Shown here: in pieces, positions 7,885 through 16,559 of the stretch
How the letters are laid out: the number at the start of each line of letters is the position of its first letter
Numbering within the stretch: the first letter of the stretch is position 1
Origin: Agromyces soli
GTDB lineage: Bacteria; Actinomycetota; Actinomycetes; Actinomycetales; Microbacteriaceae
Assembly (NCBI RefSeq): GCF_022811605.1
Contig: NZ_CP094533.1
Span: 2,232,001-2,296,000, forward strand
DNA length: 64,000 nt
Direction of reading: 5' to 3'
Made by a program: the position numbers and the translations under genes
The notes under the pieces: generated by a model
What the model was told of the DNA's origin: nothing
Databases searched by the model: none
The model's input: the letters and a program-made list of their open reading frames with translations, nothing else

Positions 7885-9400
7885 GCTGCACGGCCGCCCA
7901 GAGTTCGAGCCGCCCGCGGAGTCCGGAGGGATCGAGGCCGAGCAGCTCGCCTGCGGCGTCGATCCGGTGGCGGAGCGTGTGCCGGTGCACGCCGAGCCGG
8001 CGGGCGGCCGGCTCCCAGGCGCAGTCATGCTCGATCCAGGCTTCGACCGCGTCCCAGAGCTCGCCGCCGGTGCGCTCGTCGTGCTCCCGCAGGGTGCGCA
8101 GCGTGGCGCGCGCGAGTTCTCCCGCGCCCTCGGCGGCGAGTGCGCCGAGCATCCCGGCGGCGGCGAGGTCGCGGTACTCGGCGACGTGCGGCGCGGTGCT
8201 GCCGGGCGCGCGGCGCAGCGCCGCGCTCGCTTCGTCGAGGGCGCCGGGCAGCCCCGCGAGGCTCGACGCCGTCGTGCGCCCGGCCCGGAGCGCGTACTGC
8301 GCGATCAGGCGGCGGACCGTCGCGTCGGCGGCCTCGGCCGCTTCGTCGACGAGCACGACGATCCGGCCGTCATGGCGGCCGAAGAACAACCCGCCCGGGT
8401 TCGCGTTCGCCGCGAACTCGAGGGCGTCGAGCACCAGATCGGGCTCAGGGGCGGCGTCGAGCACGAAGACGCCGAGCGGCGGGCCGGGCAGCTCGCCCCA
8501 CGCGTCACGGGCGGTGCGTCCGGCGAGTTCCACCGCGCCGCCGAGGAGCTGCTGCAGCACGCCGTCCCGGAGCTGCAGACGTGCAGCGGCGAGGGCGCGG
8601 TGCTGGGCGAGCGCGAGGCTCGCGAAGGCGATGACGCTGTTCACGAGGTCGGTGGCCGAGGGGTCGCGGTCGCGCAGCCCGGCGAGGACGATCGCGCCGT
8701 CCAGGTGCTCGACGCCGATCGTCTGCAGCGCGTACTCGAGCCCGTCCGCCTCGAGTCTGGAGGCACCCCGCACGCCGCGGCCGAGGGCTTCGGCGACTGC
8801 GAGCCGCAGTGCGGGCGCGGCTGGTCGCGAGCGGTCGGAAGCGAGCTGGGAGCCCGCGCCGTCGAACAGCAGCACCCGGCAGTCGAGTTGCCGCTCGAGC
8901 TCGGCGACGATCGAGGCGAGTCCGTCGGGGCGGAGCGCGGCCTTCGTGAGTGCGCGCTGCGCGGCGACCGACCAGCGGATCCGTTCGGTGCGCTGCGCGT
9001 CGAGCGCCTCAGCGACGAACTGGATGTATGCGAGGTAGGGCGTGAGGTCGGTCATCTCGATGAGCGGCAGCCCGTGCGCTCGGCAGGCCGCGACGAGCGC
9101 CGCCGGCGTCTCGCCGTGGTGCAGCCGCGCGCCGAAGCCGAGACCGACGATGCCGTGCCGTCGCAATCGCGCGACGTAGTCCGCGTAGCGCTCGTCCGGC
9201 GTCGCGCCCGGCGGGAACTGCGCGCCGTCGGTGAGCAGCAGGTGGCCGGCGGCGAGGAACGGCGTCGGGTCCGGCAGGTCCGAACCGTGCACCCAGGAGA
9301 TCGGTCGCTCGATCGCGTCCGCGGAGTCGCCCGGCACGAGCAGCTGCAGGCGGTCGCCTCCGAACTCGAGGAGGCTGCGGATCGTCGGCGGCGCGGACAT
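7871..9400 (-). CDS. PucR family transcriptional regulator
   Basis: A 509-aa regulator: N-terminal PucR domain (about residues 1-130, starting TIRSLLEFGG), a GGDEF-like central region, and a C-terminal HTH_30 helix-turn-helix with AARRLGVHRHTLRHRI near residue 475. PucR proteins usually activate purine or amine nitrogen catabolism genes in response to a metabolite. It converges on and overlaps the ureohydrolase, so it probably controls the 3960-7884 operon. A start at 9400 (ATG) is favoured because TATACT sits six bases upstream, a leaderless arrangement, and the domain starts there; a longer frame extends to 9487. Confidence 0.88.
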   Translation of the reverse strand: MSAPPTIRSLLEFGGDRLQLLVPGDSADAIERPISWVHGSDLPDPTPFLAAGHLLLTDGAQFPPGATPDERYADYVARLRRHGIVGLGFGARLHHGETPAALVAACRAHGLPLIEMTDLTPYLAYIQFVAEALDAQRTERIRWSVAAQRALTKAALRPDGLASIVAELERQLDCRVLLFDGAGSQLASDRSRPAAPALRLAVAEALGRGVRGASRLEADGLEYALQTIGVEHLDGAIVLAGLRDRDPSATDLVNSVIAFASLALAQHRALAAARLQLRDGVLQQLLGGAVELAGRTARDAWGELPGPPLGVFVLDAAPEPDLVLDALEFAANANPGGLFFGRHDGRIVVLVDEAAEAADATVRRLIAQYALRAGRTTASSLAGLPGALDEASAALRRAPGSTAPHVAEYRDLAAAGMLGALAAEGAGELARATLRTLREHDERTGGELWDAVEAWIEHDCAWEPAARRLGVHRHTLRHRIDAAGELLGLDPSGLRGRLELWAAVQLSRG

Positions 9401-9406
9401 CCCGGA

Positions 9407-9412
9407 AGTATA
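9407..9412 (-). promoter_or_regulatory. -10 element of the pucR-type gene (leaderless)
   Basis: On the minus strand TATACT ends six bases before the ATG at 9400, so transcription would begin at or next to the start codon. Confidence 0.5.
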
Positions 9413-9578
9413 CGAGGGCCCAAGACGAAAGGCCCGGGATCGCCGGGCCGTTCGCACGTTCCCGCGGAGGACGGGAATGCCCTGCACGCTAGGCGACGCC
9501 GCGCGAATCCGCAGCCTCCCCGATCTGGGGGCAGGGGCGGGGCCGGCCGTCGAGGGGTCGGCCCCGGGTGCGCGGGCC

Positions 9579-9584
9579 TAGGCT
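9579..9584 (+). promoter_or_regulatory. -10 element of the Gfo/Idh/MocA gene (leaderless)
   Basis: TAGGCT is followed by six bases and then the ATG at 9591; no ribosome binding site precedes that ATG. Confidence 0.5.
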
Positions 9585-9590
9585 TTGTCC

Positions 9591-10577
9591 ATGACCGATC
9601 GACTCCGCTGGGGCATTCTCGCGACGGGCGGCATCGCCCGCCTCTTCACCGCCGACCTGAAGCTCGCCGGCTTCGACGTGCGCGCCGTCGGCTCGCGCAG
9701 CGCGGCGTCGGCCGCCGCGTTCGCCGAGGAGTTCGGCATCCCCACGGCGCACGCGGGCTACGACGCGCTGTTCGCCGACCCCGAGGTCGACGTCGTCTAC
9801 GTCGCGACGCCGCACCCGCTGCACGCCGAGAACGCGGTCGCCGCGCTCGAGGCCGGCAAGCACGTGCTCGTCGAGAAGCCCTTCGCCCTGAACCGTGCGG
9901 AGGCCGAGCGCATCCGCGACGCCGCTCAGGCCAACGGGCGGCTCGCGCTCGAGGCGATGTGGACGCGCTACCTGCCGCACATGGTGCGCATCCGCGAGCT
10001 GATCGCCGCGGGCGCGCTGGGCGAGGTGCGCTCGCTCATCGCCGACCACACGCAGCTGCTGAGCGACGACCCCGCCCACCGCGTCAACGCGCTCGAACTC
10101 GGCGGCGGCGCCCTGCTCGACCTCGGCATCTACCCGATCTCCTTCGCGTGGGACCTCTTCGGGGAGCCCGCCGCCATCCGCGCCTCCGCCGTGTTCAAAG
10201 CGACGGGCGCGGACGCCCAGCTCGCGACGATCTTCCAGTACCCGGGCGGGCAGACGGCCACCACCTACTCCGCGAGCGATACCCAGGGCCCGAACCGCGC
10301 CGCGATCATCGGTACGGTCGCGCGCATCGAACTCGACGAGGTCTGGTACGCGCCGACCACCTTCCGGCTCATCGCGGCCGACGGCAGCGTGCTCGAGACC
10401 TTCGAGTCGCGGGTCGAGGGCCGGGGCATGCAGTACCAGGCCGCCGCGTTGGAGGCACTCGTCGCCGATGGCCGCCTCGACGGCGGGGAACTGCTGTCGA
10501 CGGCCGAAACGGTGGGGATCATGGGCACGCTCGACGCGATCCGCGCCGAGATCGGCCTGCGGTACCCGGGGGAGTGA
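9591..10577 (+). CDS. Gfo/Idh/MocA family NAD(P)-dependent oxidoreductase
   Basis: Cytosolic dehydrogenase of 328 aa with an N-terminal Rossmann fold beginning RLRWGILATGGIAR, then the family motif VLVEKPFALN near residue 97 that carries the catalytic lysine of the EKP motif, and a C-terminal alpha/beta domain containing GGGALLDLGIYP. Members oxidise or reduce sugars, inositols, trans-dihydrodiols or biliverdin; the substrate is not evident. A TTG two codons upstream could also start the frame, but the ATG with TAGGCT six bases upstream fits better. It is a single-gene unit between the PucR gene and dacB. Confidence 0.88.
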   Translation: MTDRLRWGILATGGIARLFTADLKLAGFDVRAVGSRSAASAAAFAEEFGIPTAHAGYDALFADPEVDVVYVATPHPLHAENAVAALEAGKHVLVEKPFALNRAEAERIRDAAQANGRLALEAMWTRYLPHMVRIRELIAAGALGEVRSLIADHTQLLSDDPAHRVNALELGGGALLDLGIYPISFAWDLFGEPAAIRASAVFKATGADAQLATIFQYPGGQTATTYSASDTQGPNRAAIIGTVARIELDEVWYAPTTFRLIAADGSVLETFESRVEGRGMQYQAAALEALVADGRLDGGELLSTAETVGIMGTLDAIRAEIGLRYPGE

Positions 10578-10649
10578 CGCCCTCGCCGCACGCCGTCGCC
10601 GCACGACGGTGCTGAGCGGCGCTCAGGAAGCATGGAGGCATCCCCTCCG

Positions 10650-10655
10650 TAGAAT
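10650..10655 (+). promoter_or_regulatory. -10 element of dacB (leaderless)
   Basis: TAGAAT lies six bases before the GTG at 10662, consistent with a leaderless transcript. Confidence 0.5.
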
Positions 10656-10661
10656 GCCCGG

Positions 10662-12143
10662 GTGAACGAGCGGATGGATGACGCGAGCGCGCCCGAAGGC
10701 GCGAGCGTCCCACGTGCGCCCGCACCCGACGGCCTCCTGGGCCGGGTGCGCGCCGCCCTCGGCGGCCACCGGCTCGCGACCGCGATCGGCGCAGCTGCGC
10801 TCGGCCTGCTCCTCCTCGGCGGCGGGGCGATCGCCGTGGGCGCCGCGATGCGCACGCCGCCCGCACCCATCCGAGTCGCGGCCGCGGCCGAGCCGACCCC
10901 GAGCGCCGAGCCGCGACCGAGCCCAGACGCCGCTGCAGCAGCCGTCGCGCTCCGCACCTGCTCGGTCGACGAGCTCGCAGCCGACCCCCGGCTGGCCGAG
11001 CTCCAGGCCCAGGTCGTGAACGCGGGCACCGGCGAGGTGCTGTTCGACCGGGGCGGCTCGACGCCGTCGCGCACCGCGAGCGTCATGAAGGTGCTGACCT
11101 CGGCGGCCGCGCTCGCCGTGCTGGGCCCCGACTACCGCGCCACGACGACCGTCGTGAAGGGCGCGGAGCCCGGGACCGCCGTGCTCGTGGGCGGGGGAGA
11201 CGTCACGCTCTCGCGCACACCGAGCGGGGACGAAGGCGTCTATCCGGGCGCGGCGCACCTCGACGACCTCGCCGCACAGGTGCGCACCGCCTGGGACGCG
11301 GACCCGGCGAACCCGCCGCTCACCCGGCTCGTGCTCGACGCGGGCTACTTCGGCGGCGAGGAGTGGCAGCCGAGCTGGAACCTCAAGGAGCGCGACGACG
11401 GCTACATGTCGAACATCGCGGCGCTCATGGTCGACGGCGACCGCGACGACCCGTACTCGAACACCTCGTTCCGCAGCGACGACCCGGTGGGGCGCGCCGG
11501 ACAGGCGTTCGCCGACGAGCTCGGCGGCATCGAGACCATCGAGCGGGGCACCGCGCCGTCGGGCGCCGCGCAGCTCGGCGCGGTCTCGTCGCCGACGGTC
11601 GCCGAGCTCGTCGACAAGGCGCTCGTCGTCTCCGACAACACCGTGGCCGAGATGCTCGCGCGCCTCGTCGCGATCCAGTCCGGTGCGGGCAACGACTTCG
11701 GCGCGATCAACGCGGGCGTTCTGCAGGGGCTCGCCGGCTACGGCGTCGACACGGCCGGCATCGTGATCGTCGACGGTTCCGGGCTCTCCGACGACAACGC
11801 GGTGCCGCCGGCCTACCTCACCCGGCTGTTCCAGAAGATCGCGGCGCGCGAGGGACAGCTCGGCGTCCTGCTCGATGGGCTTCCGATCGCGGGGGAGCGC
11901 GGCTCGCTCTCCTACGACGACCGTTTCACGGGCGACAACGCGGTCGCCGACGGGCAGGTCATCGCGAAGACCGGATGGATCGACACCGGCTACACGCTCG
12001 CGGGGGTCGTCCACGCCGCGGACGGTGCGACCCTGACGTTCGCGATCTACGCCCTGGGCGACGTCTCCGACGACGCCAAGCAGGCGATCGACACGCTCGC
12101 GACCGGTTTCTACCGCTGCGGGGCGCAGCTGTCCAACCGCTGA
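10662..12143 (+). CDS. dacB: D-alanyl-D-alanine carboxypeptidase/endopeptidase (PBP4 type, S13)
   Basis: Peptidoglycan-trimming penicillin-binding protein of 493 aa. One N-terminal transmembrane or signal segment (about residues 45-70, AAALGLLLLGGG core) places the enzyme outside the membrane. The three active-site motifs are all present: SVMK (Ser140, Lys143), SDN (Ser324) and KTG (Lys436). The S13 family cleaves the terminal D-Ala or peptide cross-links. The GTG start follows a TAGAAT -10 by six bases; an in-frame ATG lies four codons downstream. It is followed closely by pncA, an unrelated housekeeping gene. Confidence 0.93.
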   Translation: MNERMDDASAPEGASVPRAPAPDGLLGRVRAALGGHRLATAIGAAALGLLLLGGGAIAVGAAMRTPPAPIRVAAAAEPTPSAEPRPSPDAAAAAVALRTCSVDELAADPRLAELQAQVVNAGTGEVLFDRGGSTPSRTASVMKVLTSAAALAVLGPDYRATTTVVKGAEPGTAVLVGGGDVTLSRTPSGDEGVYPGAAHLDDLAAQVRTAWDADPANPPLTRLVLDAGYFGGEEWQPSWNLKERDDGYMSNIAALMVDGDRDDPYSNTSFRSDDPVGRAGQAFADELGGIETIERGTAPSGAAQLGAVSSPTVAELVDKALVVSDNTVAEMLARLVAIQSGAGNDFGAINAGVLQGLAGYGVDTAGIVIVDGSGLSDDNAVPPAYLTRLFQKIAAREGQLGVLLDGLPIAGERGSLSYDDRFTGDNAVADGQVIAKTGWIDTGYTLAGVVHAADGATLTFAIYALGDVSDDAKQAIDTLATGFYRCGAQLSNR

Positions 12144-12205
12144 TCGGCGCTTCGGGGCCGAGATCCGCGTGCGGCGGGCGGGGTGCCGAGCACGCCCGGC
12201 GAGGG

Positions 12206-12211
12206 CACAAT
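12206..12211 (+). promoter_or_regulatory. Candidate -10 element of pncA (leaderless)
   Basis: CACAAT lies seven bases before the ATG at 12219 and supports that start over the in-frame ATG at 12210. Confidence 0.35.
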
Positions 12212-12218
12212 GGAAGGC

Positions 12219-12803
12219 ATGACGAAGGCGCTGTTCATCATCGACGTGCAGAACGACTTCACCGAGGGCGGGGCGCTCGGCGTCGACGGCGGGGCCGCCG
12301 TCGCGGCGGGGGTCACCGAGTACCTCGCCGCGCACCGGGACGAGTACGAACTCGTCGTCGCCTCGCGCGACTGGCACGACGGCGACACCGACAACGGCGG
12401 CCACTTCGCGGGTGACGCGGCGCCCGACTTCGTCGACACCTGGCCCGCGCACTGCGTGGCCGGCACCCCCGGCGCCGAGTACCACCCGGCGCTCGACGTC
12501 GCCGGCGTCGACGTCCACATCCGCAAGGGGCAGGGCGAGCCCGCCTACTCGATCTTCGAGGGCACCGACGAGGCCGGCCGCGGCATCGCCGAGATCCTGG
12601 CCGAACGGGGCATCACCGGCGTCGACGTCGTCGGGATCGCGACCGACTACTGCGTGCGGCAGAGCGCGCTCGACGCGCTCGAGCACGGGCAGCACGTGCG
12701 CGTGCTCACGGGGCTCGTCGCCGGCGTGGCGCCGGAGTCGTCGGAGGCGGCGCTCGCCGAGCTCGGCCACGCCGGCGCCGAGATCGTCGCGGCGGACGCG
12801 TGA
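12219..12803 (+). CDS. pncA: Nicotinamidase
   Basis: Hydrolyses nicotinamide to nicotinate in the NAD salvage pathway. The 194-aa isochorismatase-fold product has the catalytic triad: Asp9 in FIIDVQNDF, Lys103 in IRKGQG and Cys145 in ATDYCVRQ. The metal site includes residues in SRDWHDGDT. Length and motifs match bacterial PncA. Three starts are possible (GTG 12183, ATG 12210, ATG 12219); 12219 aligns with the usual N-terminus and has a -10-like CACAAT seven bases upstream, while 12210 has a GAGG at five bases. Confidence 0.92.
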   Translation: MTKALFIIDVQNDFTEGGALGVDGGAAVAAGVTEYLAAHRDEYELVVASRDWHDGDTDNGGHFAGDAAPDFVDTWPAHCVAGTPGAEYHPALDVAGVDVHIRKGQGEPAYSIFEGTDEAGRGIAEILAERGITGVDVVGIATDYCVRQSALDALEHGQHVRVLTGLVAGVAPESSEAALAELGHAGAEIVAADA

Positions 12804-12831
12804 GCCCGGCGATGCTCGGACGGGGCGAGGC

Positions 12832-13662
12832 GTGAGCCCGGCCCTGCCGGGAGCGGCGGGTCCCGCCCTGCACGCCGAGGCCGAGGACGGCGCGCTCATC
12901 GCCTACCGGCGCGTCGCCGCCGCTGAGCCGCAGGGCGACGGGGGCTCGCCGCTCCCGCCCGTGCTCCTGGTGCACGGCTTCGGCGCCGACGGTGCGATCA
13001 CCTGGCAGGGCACCGGCTGGGTCGAGGCGCTCGGCCGGACCGGTCGCGAGGTGGTGACGGTCGACCTCCGCGGCCACGGCGACAGCGACGCCCCGCTCGA
13101 GCCGGGCGCCTACCGCGCCGAGGTGCAGGGAGCGGACCTCGCCGCCGTGCTCGACTCGATCGGCGCCCCGCGGGCCGACGTCGTCGGCTACTCGCTCGGC
13201 AGCCGCATCGCGGCCGCGCTCGCCCGGCGCGAGCCCGCGCGGGTGCGGCGCATCGTGATCGGCGGTGCTGGTCCGCGGGAGCTCTTCGCGAGCTGGGACC
13301 GCGTGCGCGCCCGGCAGCTGCTGCTCGGCGCAGCGGCGCAGCGGGCCGGCGACGGCCCGGATGCCTCGTCCGGCACGCCGGAGGACGCGGTCATGCGTGC
13401 GGTGCTCGGCACGGCGCTCCGCTCCGGCGCCGATCCGGAGGCGCTGCTCGCCTGCGTCGAGGGGGTGTCCGGGGCCGCCCTCGAGCTGCCGCCCGGCCTG
13501 CCGGCGCTGTTCGTCGCGGGAGCCGACGACCCGGTGCCGCGCGGCGTCGCCGAGCTTGCGCGAGCACGGGGCGCCGAGTATCTGGAGGTCCCCGGTCGGG
13601 ACCACGTCTCGACGCTGACCTCGCGGGCCTTCAAGGACGCCGTCATCCGCTTCCTCGGCTGA
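12832..13662 (+). CDS. Alpha/beta fold hydrolase
   Basis: Cytosolic hydrolase of 276 aa. It has HGFG oxyanion strand (VLLVHGFGADG), nucleophile elbow GYSLGS (Ser121), an acid in GADDPV and histidine in GRDHVSTL, so the triad looks complete. The substrate is unknown; the fold covers esterases, lactonases and C-C hydrolases. The GTG start is preceded by GGCGAGGC and lies 28 bases after pncA, so the two are probably cotranscribed. The end converges on hpaD across a large inverted repeat. Confidence 0.8.
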   Translation: MSPALPGAAGPALHAEAEDGALIAYRRVAAAEPQGDGGSPLPPVLLVHGFGADGAITWQGTGWVEALGRTGREVVTVDLRGHGDSDAPLEPGAYRAEVQGADLAAVLDSIGAPRADVVGYSLGSRIAAALARREPARVRRIVIGGAGPRELFASWDRVRARQLLLGAAAQRAGDGPDASSGTPEDAVMRAVLGTALRSGADPEALLACVEGVSGAALELPPGLPALFVAGADDPVPRGVAELARARGAEYLEVPGRDHVSTLTSRAFKDAVIRFLG

Positions 13663-13680
13663 CACCGCCGCGCCTGACCC

Positions 13681-13774
13681 GCACAACTCAGGAACATCCG
13701 CCCGATATGCCGAAACGCCGCCCGGCGGTTCCCCGGGAAACCGGGGGCCGTCGGGCGGCGTTCCTGCGTTGTGC
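13681..13774. repeat. Long imperfect inverted repeat (palindrome family 2, copy 1)
   Basis: Outer arms at 13681-13695 (GCACAACTCAGGAAC) and 13760-13774 (GTTCCTGCGTTGTGC) match with one mismatch. Inside, AACGCCGCCCG (13714-13724) pairs with CGGGCGGCGTT (13752-13762). The element fills the convergent gap between the hydrolase and hpaD and could act as a bidirectional terminator. The core CACAACTCAGGAACAT recurs exactly at 20671-20686 on the other strand. Confidence 0.75.
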
Positions 13775-13785
13775 GAAGCCGCGGC

Positions 13786-14928
13786 TCAGAGAGTGTTGCC
13801 GAGCTTGAAGCCCTGCTCCTCGTCGCCCTTGCGCGTGTACGAGAAGCCGTCGGCCCCGATGGTGACCTCCATCTCGCTGTCGTCGGTGCGGGCGACGACA
13901 GGCTTCGGGTTGCCGTCGAGGTCGAGCACGAGCGAGGCATCCGTGTACCAGCTCGGCACGACCGGGTTGCCCCACCAGTCGCGACGCTGGTTGTCGTGCA
14001 CGTCCCACGTGACGACGGGGTTGTCCGGGTCGCCGGTGTAGTAGTCCTGCGTGTAGATCTCGACGCGGTGGCCGTCGGGGTCGCGCAGGTACAGGTAGAA
14101 CGCGTTCGAGACGCCGTGGCGACCCGGCCCGCGCTCGATCGCGTCGGAGCGGCGGAGCGAGCCCAGCTTGTCGCAGATCGCCAGGATGTTGTGCTTCTCG
14201 TGCGTGGCGAACGCGACGTGGTGCATGCGCGGACCGTCGCCGCCCGTCATGGCCGTGTCGTGCACGGTGGGCTTGCGACGCATCCACGCCGCGTACACCG
14301 TGCCCTCCTCGTCCTGGATGTCCTCCGTGACGCGGAAGCCGAGCGACTGCATGAAGTTCACGGCGCGCGGCACGTCGGGCGTGACCTGGTTGAAGTGGTC
14401 GAGGCGCACGAGCTCGCCCGGCGTGTGCAGGTCGTAGCGCCACGACAGCCGCTCGACGTGCTCGGTCTGGAAGAAGAACTCGTAGGGGAAGCCCAGCGGG
14501 TCCTCGACGCGGACCGAGTCGCCGATGCCCTTCGTGAAGCCCTCGGCCCGGCGTTCGACGCGGCAGCCGAGCTCCGTGTAGAACGCCACGGCCTTGTCGA
14601 GGTCCTCGGCCGTGCGCACCCGGTACGAGAACGCGGCGACCGCGGCGACGGGGCCCTGGCGCAGCACGAGGTTGTGGTGGATGAACTCCTCGGTCGAACG
14701 GAGGTAGATCGCCTCGTCGTCCTCCTCGGTGACGTACAGCCCGAGCACGTCGACGTAGAACACGCGGGAGGCCGCGAGGTCGGTCACGACGAGCTCCATG
14801 TACGCGCAGCGCAGGATGTCGGGAGCGGGCGCCGAGGGCGTCGGCACCGGGTTGTCGCTGTGGATCGGGGCCTCCTGGCTCACGTAGAAGCCGGAGGAGG
14901 TGAGGGTCATTTCGTCGCGGTGGGTCAT
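13786..14928 (-). CDS. hpaD: Homoprotocatechuate 2,3-dioxygenase
   Basis: Extradiol ring-cleaving dioxygenase that opens 3,4-dihydroxyphenylacetate next to the diol, giving 5-carboxymethyl-2-hydroxymuconate semialdehyde. The 380-aa two-domain vicinal oxygen chelate protein matches the Brevibacterium type I enzyme (about 365 aa). Iron ligands are His in RLDHFNQVTPD (His178), His in RMHHVAFATHEK and Glu in GHRVEIYTQDYY. The ATG at 14928 follows AAGGA by seven bases. It lies 41 bases after hpaE on the same strand, and its product is the HpaE substrate. The hpa neighbours set the substrate assignment; on sequence alone another arylalkyl catechol dioxygenase would be possible. Confidence 0.92.
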   Translation of the reverse strand: MTHRDEMTLTSSGFYVSQEAPIHSDNPVPTPSAPAPDILRCAYMELVVTDLAASRVFYVDVLGLYVTEEDDEAIYLRSTEEFIHHNLVLRQGPVAAVAAFSYRVRTAEDLDKAVAFYTELGCRVERRAEGFTKGIGDSVRVEDPLGFPYEFFFQTEHVERLSWRYDLHTPGELVRLDHFNQVTPDVPRAVNFMQSLGFRVTEDIQDEEGTVYAAWMRRKPTVHDTAMTGGDGPRMHHVAFATHEKHNILAICDKLGSLRRSDAIERGPGRHGVSNAFYLYLRDPDGHRVEIYTQDYYTGDPDNPVVTWDVHDNQRRDWWGNPVVPSWYTDASLVLDLDGNPKPVVARTDDSEMEVTIGADGFSYTRKGDEEQGFKLGNTL

Positions 14929-14969
14929 GTCAGCGTCCTTGCCTGGGGTGGAGTCTGGGGCGGGGCCGG

Positions 14970-16505
14970 TCAGCGGGGGTCCGGGTCGTCGAGGTCGGAT
15001 TCGTGGACCTCCTGCTTGCCGAACGTCGGGTTGTGCGGGGCGCCGAGTGTGATGTGCACGCTCTGCTGGTCGGTGTAGAAGTCGATCGAGCGGTAGCCGC
15101 CCTCGTGGCCGAGGCCGGAGGCCTTCACGCCGCCGAACGGGGTGCGCAGGTCGCGCACGTTGTTCGAGTTCAGCCACACCATGCCGGCCTCGACCGACTG
15201 GGCGAAGTTGTGCGCGCGCTTCAGGTCGTTCGTCCAGATGTAGGCGGCGAGCCCGTACTTCGTGTTGTTCGCGAGGGCGAGCGCCTCCTCCTCCGTGTCG
15301 AAGGGGGTGATCGCGACCACCGGGCCGAAGATCTCCTCCTGGAAGATGCGGGCGTCCGGCGAGACGTCGGCGAACACGGTGGGGGCGACGTAGTTGCCCT
15401 CGGGGAAGCCCTCGGGGCGTCCGCCGCCCGCGACCAGCCGGCCCTCGCTCTTGCCGAGCTCGACGTAGCTCATCACCTTGTCGTAGTGCTCGGGGTGCAC
15501 GAGCGCGCCGACCTCGGTGGCCGGGTCGTGCGGGTGGCCCACCTTCACGCGCTTCGCCTGCGCCGCGTAGCGCTCGACGAACTCGTCGTAGACGTCGCGC
15601 TGCACGAGGATGCGGGACCCCGCGGTGCAGCGCTCGCCGTTCAGGGAGAAGACGCCGAAGATGCAGGCGTCGATGGCGACGTCGAGGTCGGCGTCGGCGA
15701 ACACGACCGCCGGGCTCTTGCCGCCGAGCTCCATCGAGAGCCCCTTCAGATAGGGCGCGGCGTTGCCGAAGATGAGCTGCCCGGTGCTGCTCTCGCCGGT
15801 GAAGGAGATGAGCGGCACGTCGGGGTGCTTCACGAGGGCGTCGCCGGCGTCCTCGCCGAGGCCGTTCACGAGGTTGAAGACGCCCTTCGGCAGCCCCGCC
15901 TCCTCGAAGATGCCGGCCCAGAGCGAGGCGGAGAGGGGCGTGAACTCGGCCGGCTTCAGCACGACGGTGTTGCCGGTCGCGAGGGCGGGGCCGAGCTTCC
16001 ACGACTCGAGCATGAACGGGGTGTTCCACGGGGTGATGAGGCCCGCGACGCCGATCGGCTTGCGGTTCACGTAGTTCATCTGCCGGCCGGGGACCTTGAA
16101 GGCGTCGTCGGCCTGGGCGACGATGAGGTCGGCGAAGAAGCGGAAGTTCTCGGCGGCGCGGCGGGCCTGGCCGAGCGCCTGGGTGATCGGCAGACCCGAG
16201 TCGAAGGACTCGAGCTCGGCGAGCCGGGCGTCGCGCGACTCGACGAGGTCGGCGATCTTGTGCAGCACCCGGGAGCGCTCGCGGGGGAGCATCCGCGGCC
16301 AGGGGCCCTCCTCGAAGGCGCGCTTCGCGGCGGCGACGGCGCGCTCGACGTCGGCCTTCTTGCCGGCGGCGGCGTGCACGTAGGTCTCGTTCGTGACGGG
16401 GTTCAGCACCTCGAACGTGTCGCCGTCGAGCGAGTCGACGAACTCGCCGTCGATGTAGTGCTGGATCTTCTCCGGCAGCTCGGCCGGGCGGTACGCGTCG
16501 GTCAT
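14970..16505 (-). CDS. hpaE: 5-carboxymethyl-2-hydroxymuconate semialdehyde dehydrogenase
   Basis: NAD-dependent aldehyde dehydrogenase of 511 aa that oxidises the HpaD ring-cleavage product to the diacid. Catalytic features are Asn in TPWNTPF, Glu in SMELGGKSP, Cys in NGERCTAG, and the EEIFGPV motif. Length and N-terminus (HYIDGEFVDS) match HpaE/BetB-like dehydrogenases, and its position directly before hpaD gives the specific call. Start ATG is preceded by AAGGTGAG. A GC-rich 21-bp palindrome separates it from gntR. Confidence 0.9.
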   Translation of the reverse strand: MTDAYRPAELPEKIQHYIDGEFVDSLDGDTFEVLNPVTNETYVHAAAGKKADVERAVAAAKRAFEEGPWPRMLPRERSRVLHKIADLVESRDARLAELESFDSGLPITQALGQARRAAENFRFFADLIVAQADDAFKVPGRQMNYVNRKPIGVAGLITPWNTPFMLESWKLGPALATGNTVVLKPAEFTPLSASLWAGIFEEAGLPKGVFNLVNGLGEDAGDALVKHPDVPLISFTGESSTGQLIFGNAAPYLKGLSMELGGKSPAVVFADADLDVAIDACIFGVFSLNGERCTAGSRILVQRDVYDEFVERYAAQAKRVKVGHPHDPATEVGALVHPEHYDKVMSYVELGKSEGRLVAGGGRPEGFPEGNYVAPTVFADVSPDARIFQEEIFGPVVAITPFDTEEEALALANNTKYGLAAYIWTNDLKRAHNFAQSVEAGMVWLNSNNVRDLRTPFGGVKASGLGHEGGYRSIDFYTDQQSVHITLGAPHNPTFGKQEVHESDLDDPDPR

Positions 16506-16530
16506 GCGGTTCTCACCTTCATCGTGTCGT

Positions 16531-16551
16531 GGCGCCGCCGTCGGCGGCGCC
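16531..16551 (-). terminator. GC-rich palindrome between gntR and hpaE
   Basis: Ten-base arms around a single central T form a perfect palindrome starting GGCGCCGCCG. It begins nine bases past the gntR stop on the minus strand and has no T-run, so it could be a weak terminator or an mRNA-processing hairpin within the operon. Confidence 0.55.
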
Positions 16552-16559
16552 GGTGGAGC

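Noticed and set aside
9408-9413. GTATAC before the pucR-type gene as another GntR operator
   Set aside because: It lacks the flanking GATC dyad and is better explained as the TATACT -10 element six bases before the start codon.
13662-13786. Small gene in the gap between the hydrolase and hpaD
   Set aside because: The gap is filled by the long inverted repeat and has no frame with a start signal.
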